DNA from: Thermogutta sp. | GTDB lineage: Bacteria > Planctomycetota > Planctomycetia > Pirellulales > Thermoguttaceae | Assembly: GCA_012798155.1 (NCBI GenBank) | Contig: JAAZNR010000072.1 | Span: 1 to 8,804, forward strand | DNA: 8,804 bases | Reading direction: 5' to 3' | Shown here: positions 1-5,848 of the stretch, piece by piece | Position numbering within the stretch: the stretch's first letter is position 1 | Layout of the letters: every line of letters begins with the position of its first letter | Made by a program: the position numbers and the translations under genes | The notes under the pieces: generated by a model | Database searches by the model: none | Seen by the model: the letters and a program-made list of their open reading frames with translations, nothing else | Told to the model about the DNA's origin: nothing

Positions 1-402
1 ACTCGAACGTCAAAACGCCTTCATCCGACTTCCACAGATTCTTGAGTACAACCCTCACGATCCGATCCTCCACTTAGAGACACGAGACGTACCGGTACAC
101 GCGAGGGAAATCCATGTGCACAAGTCATGCCAAAAGCCGGCTGGAACGGCGGCGAGTCCTTTTCGGTTTGCATAACTCACAATTGTGTAATGATTTACGT
201 CACTATGTGCTATTTCTTCTTGGGGAAGCGTCTGCACTGGAAATGTTCCGCGGTTTTAACAAGGCAGGATCGCGGATGGGCCGCCTGTTGCCTGACGACA
301 ACATCGGTAATATCAACATCCGTAACATCCGCCGCCGATTCCTATCGATCGATTTTGGCAACCGGCCGGCGTCCTCGGCCTCCCTTGCCATCGCTTTGGA
401 TT

Positions 403-430
403 GGAAGGATCGAGATGGGAAGGATCGAGA
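403..430. repeat. 13-bp direct repeat, period 15
   Basis: GGAAGGATCGAGA occurs at 403-415 and again at 418-430, separated by TG, with no mismatch. It is a simple local duplication in apparently noncoding DNA. No function can be assigned. Confidence 0.6.
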
Positions 431-576
431 CGCCGATTCGCCTAACGCTTGCGGGGGCCGGCAGCCGGCAAGAAACGGCGACCGCATAGCCGCGGCCGGT
501 CCGGGCCGAGTCATGACCCTCCGCAGGGCACGGCGCGTCCGCAGCCCGCCTCCCGCTTTCGATTTCACGCACCGGA

Positions 577-605
577 TGGACGATTTTTTCTCCGCCGGGT
601 AGACT
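577..605 (+). promoter_or_regulatory. Candidate sigma70 promoter for glyQS
   Basis: TGGACG (577-582) is separated by exactly 17 bp from TAGACT (600-605). Each hexamer matches four of six consensus positions. Transcription would start near 612 and leave a leader of about 134 nt before the synthetase ATG. The -10 resembles the TAGATT of the much better promoter at 2659-2687. Support is only moderate because such matches arise by chance. Confidence 0.3.
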
Positions 606-745
606 GGATTTTTTGTCCCCGGCCCGCCGGTGTCCGCTATTGCCCATCGAGAGCTTGATCGGTTTCCCCTCGGCCCGCGCCGGATCGCGAGAATCGTCCG
701 CCGTATCGCCGCACATGGGAATGCCGCCAACGGAGCCCGTTCGCC

Positions 746-2374
746 ATGAACATGGACGTCATTGTGTCGCTCTGCCGCCGACGCGGATTCATGTTCCAGT
801 CGAGCGAGATTTACGGCGGTCTGAACGGCTTCTGGGATTACGGTCCTTTGGGAGTCGAGCTGAAACGCAACATCCGCGAGGCCTGGTGGCGCGATATGGT
901 GACCTCTCACAATGAGCTGGTTGCTCCGCCGGGCGCGCCCGCCCCGTTCGCGATGGTTGGGCTGGATTGCACGATCATCATGCACCCCCAGGTCTGGAAG
1001 TGCTCCGGCCACTACGACCTGTTTCACGACTACATGGTCGATTGCCGCGAGTCCAAACGCCGCTACCGGCATGACCAGGTGCAAGGCCGTTGGGTTTCCA
1101 AGGATGAGCAGCGCATCTTCGTGGCCACGGAACTGGTGGGAGGCGAGGCCGAAGAGGACGTCCTTCACAAGGCCCTGAAGTTTTTCGGCCTGCGCGCGAA
1201 GGATGCCGCGTCGCTGCGTTGGGAAAGCCCGCTGGTCTCTTTGACCGCCGTCGAGGACTTCAGCCGGGTTCTGGGGCCGGACGCCAAGACGCTGGGTACC
1301 CTTACCCCCCCCCGCGAATTCAACTTGATGTTCAAGACCTACGTGGGGGCCTTGAGCGGGGAAGAGAACGCGGCCTTTCTGCGACCGGAAACGGCCCAGG
1401 GAATCTTCGTGAATTTCAAGAACGTGCTCGATAGCACTCGGGTCAAGCTTCCCTTCGGCATCGCACAGGTCGGCAAGAGCTTCCGTAACGAGATCACGCC
1501 CCGCAATTTCACGTTCCGTTCGCGGGAATTCGAGCAAATGGAGATCGAGTTCTTCTGCCGCCCGGAAAGCTCCCGATCGTGGTACGAATACTGGCGGAAT
1601 CGCCGTTACCAATGGTACGTCGATTTGGGGTTGAGCCGGGAGAGGTTGCGTCTCCGCGACCACGAAGCGAGCGAGCTGAGCCATTATTCGTGCGGTACGG
1701 CGGACGTGGAATACGCCTTCCCCTTCTTGGCTCCCGGCGATTTCGGGGAATTGGAGGGGATCGCCCATCGCGGCGATTTCGATCTCCGCAGCCACATGGA
1801 AGGCAAGCTCGTTCGGCAGGGCGACGAATTGGTGGTGGAGCTGGGGCCTGACGGACAGCCCAAGTATCGGGGTAGCGGACGCGACCTCAGCTACTTCGAC
1901 GACGAGACGCGGGAAAAATTCATTCCGCATGTGATCGAGCCTTCGGCGGGGGCCGATCGCGCGGCATTGGCCTTCCTCTGCGAGGCCTGCCAAGAAGACG
2001 AGGCCCCCGACGAGCACGGGAAGCCTGCCAAACGCCTCGTTCTGCGTTTGCATCCCCGCTTGGCGCCGATCAAGGCGGCCGTGTTCCCCTTGGTCAAGAA
2101 GGACGGTATGCCGGAGATCGCCCGCGACATCTACGCCGCCCTCAAACCTCTCTGCAACGTCTTCTACGACGAAAAGGGTGCCGTGGGGCGGCGATACCGG
2201 CGGCAGGACGAGATCGGTACCCCGTTTTGCATCACCGTGGACAGCCAAACCCTGTCCGACGGCACGGTGACGATCCGCGATCGAGATACGCTCCAACAGT
2301 GGCGGATTCGAACCGACGATTGCCCAACGGTGATGCAAGGTCTGATTGCCGGTACGGCGCGCATCCCGGCGTGA
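746..2374 (+). CDS. glyQS: Glycyl-tRNA synthetase, single-chain class II type
   Basis: This cytoplasmic enzyme charges tRNA-Gly with glycine using ATP. The 542-residue protein is of the homodimeric bacterial/archaeal/eukaryotic type, not the alpha2-beta2 type. The N-terminus has the family hallmark RRGFMFQSSEIYGG (residues 12-25) and WDYGPLG (30-36). Class II motif 1 lies around FLRPETAQGIF (211-221). Motif 2 is FRNEITPRNFTFRSREFEQM (246-265), with the ATP-binding arginines. Motif 3 is EPSAGADRAALAF (398-410). The anticodon-binding domain runs from about residue 437 to the end and includes GTPFCITVD (491-499). The ATG is chosen because the conserved N-terminus follows at once; the only ribosome-binding candidate is a weak CGGAG at 731-735. 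The gene appears intact. A run of nine cytosines (1305-1313) lies in frame within the conserved TPPR segment. It looks monocistronic, being separated by over 400 bp from the next gene. Confidence 0.97.
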   Translation: MNMDVIVSLCRRRGFMFQSSEIYGGLNGFWDYGPLGVELKRNIREAWWRDMVTSHNELVAPPGAPAPFAMVGLDCTIIMHPQVWKCSGHYDLFHDYMVDCRESKRRYRHDQVQGRWVSKDEQRIFVATELVGGEAEEDVLHKALKFFGLRAKDAASLRWESPLVSLTAVEDFSRVLGPDAKTLGTLTPPREFNLMFKTYVGALSGEENAAFLRPETAQGIFVNFKNVLDSTRVKLPFGIAQVGKSFRNEITPRNFTFRSREFEQMEIEFFCRPESSRSWYEYWRNRRYQWYVDLGLSRERLRLRDHEASELSHYSCGTADVEYAFPFLAPGDFGELEGIAHRGDFDLRSHMEGKLVRQGDELVVELGPDGQPKYRGSGRDLSYFDDETREKFIPHVIEPSAGADRAALAFLCEACQEDEAPDEHGKPAKRLVLRLHPRLAPIKAAVFPLVKKDGMPEIARDIYAALKPLCNVFYDEKGAVGRRYRRQDEIGTPFCITVDSQTLSDGTVTIRDRDTLQQWRIRTDDCPTVMQGLIAGTARIPA

Positions 2375-2427
2375 ACGACGCCTTCTCGCCGCATCGCGGG
2401 GTGAATTCGCCGCATCGCCGGGTGAAT
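2356..2427. repeat. 21-bp tandem repeat across the glyQS stop
   Basis: Two adjacent 21-bp units (2386-2406 and 2407-2427) are identical except for one base. Each contains CGCCGCATCG followed by GGGTGAAT. A more diverged copy (about 14 of 21 matches) at 2356-2376 contains the last codons and the TGA stop of the synthetase gene. The repeats therefore appear to have grown from the 3' end of the gene. No function is evident. Confidence 0.75.
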
Positions 2428-2470
2428 CCGTTCAGCGGAGGTGCTCAAGCTCTCGCCCGGAGTAATCGCC

Positions 2471-2490
2471 CCGCCGGCACAACCCGGCGG
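2471..2490 (+). terminator. GC hairpin, possible glyQS terminator
   Basis: CCGCCGG (2471-2477) pairs perfectly with CCGGCGG (2484-2490) around the six-base loop CACAAC, giving seven G-C pairs about 96 nt after the synthetase stop. No T-tract follows, so this is not a classic intrinsic terminator. It could instead be a dispersed repeat or an RNA-stabilising stem. Confidence 0.3.
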
Positions 2491-2514
2491 TGGCAGCGCC
2501 GCGAAGACAGGCGT

Positions 2515-2591
2515 CTGGGGGCTTCGCTACGCTTCGTCCCCAGCCACCCACGCGAACGCCGGCAGTGTCGGACAAGCCGCCAGTGGCACCC
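2515..2591. repeat. REP-like dispersed repeat modules (probable)
   Basis: CTGGGG (2515-2520) and CCCCAG (2538-2543) form an inverted pair around a 17-base loop containing GCTTCGCTACGCTTCG. Next to it, the segment at 2561-2591 contains GGCAGTG, then GGACAAGCCG, then CCAGTGGCACC. This is an imperfect inverted repeat of the kind I recall as highly repeated between genes in Pirellula-like planctomycetes. That recollection is not a search result. Copy number in the host genome would settle it. Confidence 0.4.
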
Positions 2592-2658
2592 GTGCGCCGG
2601 CATCGGCCCGTGGGGTTGAGCGTCGGAAGCGTTCCTTGCCCAGCCACGCACGAAATGT

Positions 2659-2687
2659 TTGACAACGCTTGGGCACGGTGCTAGATT
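2659..2687 (+). promoter_or_regulatory. Strong sigma70-type promoter for the hydrolase/aminotransferase operon
   Basis: A perfect -35 hexamer TTGACA (2659-2664), a 17-bp spacer and TAGATT (2682-2687, four of six matches), preceded by TGC, make an extended -10 promoter. Transcription would start near 2694, about 107 nt before the ATG at 2801. It is the best promoter match in the window and lies before the first ceramidase-like gene, with no equally good promoter in the later gaps. It probably drives the whole four-gene cluster. Confidence 0.65.
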
Positions 2688-2754
2688 GATGCTCGCAAAG
2701 AAGTGATCTCCCGCCTCCGCGGTCGGCCCGCCTAGAGAACCCGACGTTGCCCAA

Positions 2755-2776
2755 GCTCGCTCGAAGAGCGGCGAGC
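2755..2776 (+). promoter_or_regulatory. Alternative hairpins in the hydrolase leader
   Basis: CGCTC (2758-2762) can pair with GAGCG (2766-2770) over a GAA loop. Alternatively, GCTCGC (2755-2760) can pair with GCGAGC (2771-2776). The two stems share bases and exclude each other. They sit about 13 nt before the ribosome-binding site. A regulatory role is only a suggestion. Confidence 0.25.
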
Positions 2777-2788
2777 GTAGCGTATGGT

Positions 2789-2794
2789 GAGGTG
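2789..2794 (+). promoter_or_regulatory. Ribosome-binding site fixing the start at 2801
   Basis: GAGGTG ends six bases before the ATG at 2801. A TTG at 2747 in the same frame would add 18 residues but has no comparable site, so the ATG is preferred. Confidence 0.6.
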
Positions 2795-2800
2795 TCTCCG

Positions 2801-4279
2801 ATGGTCTGCAGAATCCCCCTTGCACGATTGCGGTTGCATCCGGAACCTGCTGGGAAAAACGTACTGCGCGTTTTCTCGGCCGGGAGTGCAAAGCCGGGAT
2901 GGGTCGTCCGCCTGGCCGGTTTGCTGCTTCTTGTCTTGTGCTCCGATCCATTGCCGGGGCAGGACCAAGTGCTGGGGCAGGACCAAGAGGGGCTGCGGAT
3001 ATCCGTGTTTCGCTGCGACGTCACGCCCCCGATCGGCGGCCAACCCCTGATTTGGCTGGATCGTCCCGAGACCGTCGAGGATCCGCTCTGGGCCAAGGGG
3101 ATCGTACTCGAATCCGGCGGGAAGAGATACGCCGTTTGTGCGTTGGATTGGTGCGGCCTGTGCAACTCGAGCTACGAGCTGTTCCGAAATTCGCTGGCCG
3201 CGGCGTTGGAGACCTCTCCCGAGAACGTCTTCGTGCATACGGTGCACCAGCACACGGCCCCCTATGTGGACGGGAATGCTCAACAGCACATGGCGGCGTA
3301 CCCTGAGCTTCCCTTGTACGTGGACGTCGCCTTTGTCCGCCGGACCGCGGAAGGCGTGGCGGCCGCCGCCAAGGAGAGCCTGTCGCGCTTGGAGCCTTGC
3401 GACCGGGTGGGAGTCGGCAAGGCCGTCGTGGAACGTGTGGCATCCAGCCGCCGCGTCCGTGACGAGCACGGCAACTTGGTGGTGCGTTACAGCAGCGGCG
3501 GCAGGGACCCCAAGATGCGAGAACTGCCTGAAGGGAGAATCGATCCCTATGTGCGGACGATCACGTTGGCTCGCGGAGATCGACCCATCGTTCGAATGCA
3601 CTTCTACGCCACTCACCCGCAAAGCTTCTACGGCGATCGCCGGGTCTCGGCGGACGTGCCGGGCTTGGCGCGCGAGCGGCTGGAGAAAGAGGAGGGCGTG
3701 TTTCAAATCTACCTGACGGGCTGCGCGGGAGACGTGACGTTCGGCAAGTACAATGACGGTTCGCGCGAAGCCCGCGACGCCCTCGCCGCGCGTCTCTACG
3801 AAGGGATGAAGAAGGCGGTGGAATCCACGCAATATGCGGCCGCCGATCGCTTCGCTTGGTGCTCGCGGGACGTCGTTTTCCCGGCACGGACCGACCCGGG
3901 ACAGACGGCGGACGACCAGCGGAGAGTCCTCGCGGACCCGAAGCAAAGCCCGGTGAATCGGACCCAGGCCGCCGTTCGCCTCAGTTTTTTCGATCGCCGT
4001 GACCGGCCGTTTACCGTACAGGGGCTGCGGATCGGCCCGGCGGCGGCCCTGTTTCTCCCCGGCGAGTCGCTGCTGGAGTTTCAAGAATACGCGCTGTCGC
4101 TGGCAGGCGAGGGGGACTTCGCGGCGGTGGCGGCCTACGGTGATTTGGGGACCGGTTACATCTGCTACGACGCCGCTTTCCAAGAGGGCGGATATGAGCC
4201 GACCGCGAGCCGCGTCGCCCCCGGCTCGGAAGACATTTTGAAGCAAGCCATTCGTTCCGTCATGGATGCGCTGCGATAG
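2801..4279 (+). CDS. Exported neutral/alkaline ceramidase-like hydrolase (zinc amidase fold)
   Basis: This 492-residue protein belongs to the neutral/alkaline non-lysosomal ceramidase N-terminal-domain family, whose true members hydrolyse the N-acyl bond of ceramide with a zinc site. A long basic N-region (about 1-37) precedes a hydrophobic core (LAGLLLLVLC, 38-47), so it is probably exported. The catalytic domain begins near DVTPP (73-77). Family motifs are VHQHTAPY (148-155, His149/His151), ATHPQS (270-275, His272), SADVPG (283-288), GCAGDVTFGKYN (307-318), PGES (420-423, Glu422) and GYICYD plus EGGYE (452-466, Tyr453 and Tyr465). These match the known zinc-ligand pattern (two His, Glu, Tyr). 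Thr313 stands where true ceramidases have the catalytic serine. At 492 residues it lacks the C-terminal immunoglobulin-like domain of classical ceramidases. It is first in the probable operon. The substrate is unknown and need not be a lipid. Confidence 0.85.
   Translation: MVCRIPLARLRLHPEPAGKNVLRVFSAGSAKPGWVVRLAGLLLLVLCSDPLPGQDQVLGQDQEGLRISVFRCDVTPPIGGQPLIWLDRPETVEDPLWAKGIVLESGGKRYAVCALDWCGLCNSSYELFRNSLAAALETSPENVFVHTVHQHTAPYVDGNAQQHMAAYPELPLYVDVAFVRRTAEGVAAAAKESLSRLEPCDRVGVGKAVVERVASSRRVRDEHGNLVVRYSSGGRDPKMRELPEGRIDPYVRTITLARGDRPIVRMHFYATHPQSFYGDRRVSADVPGLARERLEKEEGVFQIYLTGCAGDVTFGKYNDGSREARDALAARLYEGMKKAVESTQYAAADRFAWCSRDVVFPARTDPGQTADDQRRVLADPKQSPVNRTQAAVRLSFFDRRDRPFTVQGLRIGPAAALFLPGESLLEFQEYALSLAGEGDFAAVAAYGDLGTGYICYDAAFQEGGYEPTASRVAPGSEDILKQAIRSVMDALR
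2956..2987 (+). repeat. In-gene 14-bp repeat, six-residue duplication
   Basis: GGGGCAGGACCAAG occurs at 2956-2969 and 2974-2987, period 18. It encodes GQDQVLGQDQ just after the signal-peptide core of the first hydrolase. The period is a multiple of three, so the frame is kept. It looks like a recent duplication in the flexible linker at the mature N-terminus. Confidence 0.7.
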
Positions 4280-4292
4280 CGTGCCACCCTTG

Positions 4293-4347
4293 ATGACCAA
4301 CAACATGACCAACACATGACCAAATGACCAACAACATGACCGACAAC
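4293..4347. repeat. Tandem array of five ATGACCAACAAC-type units
   Basis: Five units tile without gaps: 4293-4304 (ATGACCAACAAC), 4305-4315 (11 bp, one base lost), 4316-4323 (8 bp, truncated), 4324-4335 (exact) and 4336-4347 (ATGACCGACAAC, one change). The array lies between the two hydrolase genes, 14 bp after the stop of the first and 50 bp before the start of the second. Short ATGAC-based arrays are, as I recall, common between planctomycete genes. It could be a neutral slippage product or a cluster of protein-binding sites. Confidence 0.75.
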
Positions 4348-4397
4348 CCGGCATTCGCGAAATCCGAACTTTACCACCGGTCAAGGAGTCGTGCGCG

Positions 4398-5768
4398 ATG
4401 AATCGATTGCTGTGGCTTACCGTCGTTGCTTCATTGGCCTGGGCGTACCTGCCGTGCGTGTCGCCGGCGGCCGGCTGGAAGGTCGGTCTTGCGAGGGTGG
4501 AGATCACGCCTTCCGAACCGACGTGGATGGCCGGCTATGCGGGCCGGAATCGCCCCGCCGAGGGCACGGCCCAGCCGCTCTGGGCCAAGGCCTTGGCGGT
4601 AAGCGATCCGGACGGCTCGACGGCGGTCCTCGTCACGGCGGACATCCTCGGCTTGACCCGCGAAGTCGGCGATCGTGTTGCCGCGGAGGTCGAGGCCCAA
4701 AAGGGCATCCCGCGGGAGCGCATCATGTTGGCTGCATCGCACACGCACTCCGGCCCGGTCGTGTGCGGCTGTGCCGACGTATGTCATCCCATGGGGGAGA
4801 AGGACCTCGCCGCGGCCATGCGCTATCGAGAAGAAGAGTTGATCCCCAAACTGGCGGAGGTCATTGTAGAGGCCCTCGACAAGCGCGTTCCCGCTCGGCT
4901 CTGGTTGGGGCAATCGGAGGCCCATTTCGCGGAAAACCGTCGCCTGCCGGAAAACGGCCGCATCGTCATGAAGCCCAATCTGCAAGGCCCCGTGGATCCG
5001 ACGGTACCCGTAGTCGTGGTGAAAGACGATGCCGACCGACTGATGGCCCTGCTCTTCGGTTACGCCTGCCACAACACCACCCTGGACCCGGCGATTTACC
5101 GCTACCACGGCGACTACGCGGGCTGCGCGCAGGCGGCGTTGGAGCAGGAATACCCGGGCATCACAGCGATGTTCATAGCGGGCTGCGGGGCGGATGCCAA
5201 TCCGCGCGGACGGTCGGCCGGCATCGAGGTGGCGGAGCGTCACGGGCGGGAACTCGCTCAGGCGGTCAAGTCCGCCTTGACCGGGGAATTGAAGGAGTTA
5301 CACCCCCCTCTTCGCGTGGGATTTACGAGGGTCGATCTGGAATTGGCGGATCGCCCCAGCCGGGAAACGGTCGCCGCCTGGGCCGAATCGAAAGAGCTTT
5401 TCCGGCGGCGATTGGGTGAACATCTCCTCAGGATTTGGGACGCACAGGGAATGATTCCCGCCGCAAGCTCGTGCCCCATTCAAGTGCTGCGGTTCGGGAA
5501 CGACTGGGCGTTGGTCGGGATCGGGGGAGAGGTCGTCGTCGACTATGCGCTCCGCCTACGAAAGGAGTTGGCCGGTACGCCGCATTGGGTGGCCGGCTAT
5601 TGCAACGAGGTCTTCGGCTATGTCCCCTCCGAAAGGGTCTTGGCGGAGGGCGGCTACGAAGCCGATTATTCGCAAATCTATTTCGGATGGCATGGACCCT
5701 ACAAGCCGGGGCTTGAAGACAAGATCGTCGCAGCCGTCAAGGGACTATTGGCGGCTACCGCCCCGTGA
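4398..5768 (+). CDS. Exported neutral/alkaline ceramidase-like hydrolase, second paralogue
   Basis: This 456-residue protein is of the same family as its upstream neighbour but clearly diverged. A Sec-type signal peptide covers about residues 1-25 (hydrophobic LLWLTVVASLAWAYLPCV, likely cleavage after SPAA). The mature protein starts with the domain itself, GLARVEITPSEPTWMAGYAG (30-49). Family motifs are SHTHSGP (114-120), ACHNTTL (223-229, His225), HGDYAG (237-242), GCGADANPR (262-270), GGEVV (376-380, Glu378) and FGYVPSERVLAEGGYE (406-421, Tyr408 and Tyr420). The zinc-site pattern is complete. Asn268 occupies the position of the catalytic serine in true ceramidases, as I recall for many planctomycete relatives. 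The start has AAGGAG at 4383-4388, nine bases upstream. The 118-bp gap from the previous gene fits co-transcription. It is probably an extracytoplasmic amidase, with the substrate unknown. Confidence 0.87.
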   Translation: MNRLLWLTVVASLAWAYLPCVSPAAGWKVGLARVEITPSEPTWMAGYAGRNRPAEGTAQPLWAKALAVSDPDGSTAVLVTADILGLTREVGDRVAAEVEAQKGIPRERIMLAASHTHSGPVVCGCADVCHPMGEKDLAAAMRYREEELIPKLAEVIVEALDKRVPARLWLGQSEAHFAENRRLPENGRIVMKPNLQGPVDPTVPVVVVKDDADRLMALLFGYACHNTTLDPAIYRYHGDYAGCAQAALEQEYPGITAMFIAGCGADANPRGRSAGIEVAERHGRELAQAVKSALTGELKELHPPLRVGFTRVDLELADRPSRETVAAWAESKELFRRRLGEHLLRIWDAQGMIPAASSCPIQVLRFGNDWALVGIGGEVVVDYALRLRKELAGTPHWVAGYCNEVFGYVPSERVLAEGGYEADYSQIYFGWHGPYKPGLEDKIVAAVKGLLAATAP

Positions 5769-5837
5769 GGACGCCGCGGCACGGTGTGGATCACGGCTGG
5801 GAAAACGGTTGGCTGAAATGCAAATATGCGAGATACC

Positions 5838-5844
5838 GGAGGTG
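5838..5844 (+). promoter_or_regulatory. Strong ribosome-binding site fixing the start at 5849
   Basis: GGAGGTG lies four bases before the ATG at 5849. The frame is open upstream to a GTG at 5765 that overlaps the previous stop (GTGA), but that GTG lacks a comparable site. Starting at 5849 puts the Tat motif at the N-terminus. Confidence 0.7.
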
Positions 5845-5848
5845 CGTC

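Larger units (their letters stand above)
1..745. other. Long upstream region without a convincing gene
   Basis: No open frame here resembles a known protein. A + frame is open from the window edge to a TAA at 173-175 and could be the tail of an upstream gene, but its roughly 57 codons resemble nothing I recognise. Another + frame at 114-602 is rich in Arg, Ala and Pro and looks like GC-driven noncoding sequence. What can be seen is an AT-rich island at about 168-220 with the perfect palindrome CACAATTGTG (178-187), a 13-bp direct repeat (403-430), two T6 runs 25 bp apart (584-589 and 609-614), and a candidate promoter (577-605). The stretch probably holds the glycyl-tRNA synthetase leader and spacer DNA. 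Confidence 0.6.
2375..2800. other. Repeat-rich intergenic region and hydrolase leader
   Basis: No gene is supported in these 426 bases. From left to right they hold the 21-bp tandem repeat, a strong GC hairpin (2471-2490), hairpin-forming repeat-like modules (2515-2591), a consensus-like promoter (2659-2687), and a leader of about 107 nt with two alternative small hairpins (2755-2776) ending in a ribosome-binding site before the ATG at 2801. Short open frames on both strands look like random GC-rich frames. Confidence 0.7.

Noticed and set aside
2..175. Open + frame from the window edge ending at TAA 173-175, possible tail of an upstream gene
   Set aside because: It is about 57 codons with mixed third-position composition and no recognised sequence. 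Such a frame can occur by chance. It remains possible and needs the sequence to the left.
114..602. Possible 162-codon + strand gene upstream of glyQS
   Set aside because: There is no convincing ribosome-binding site. It starts before the AT-rich island, continues through short repeats, and gives an Arg/Pro/Ala-rich product without recognisable features.
1..745. tRNA or other structured RNA gene in the upstream gap
   Set aside because: No T-loop-like GTTCRANYC box with matching acceptor stem was seen, and no T-box-like element could be recognised by eye.
203..2338. Long antisense open frame of about 711 codons opposite glyQS
   Set aside because: It covers an unmistakable synthetase gene on the other strand. 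Its translation is low-complexity Arg/Ala/Gly/Val-rich with no recognised motif, as expected for a GC-rich shadow frame.
2921..2944. Lipobox in the first hydrolase (LVLC at residues 44-47)
   Set aside because: The residue before the cysteine is leucine rather than Gly, Ala or Ser, so lipoprotein processing is not supported. An ordinary signal peptide or membrane anchor is more likely.
4293..4347. CRISPR array
   Set aside because: Units are 8-12 bp and directly adjacent, without spacers.
2732..4507. Long antisense open frame opposite the first ceramidase-like gene
   Set aside because: The + strand protein has ordered family motifs and a ribosome-binding site. The antisense frame has neither.
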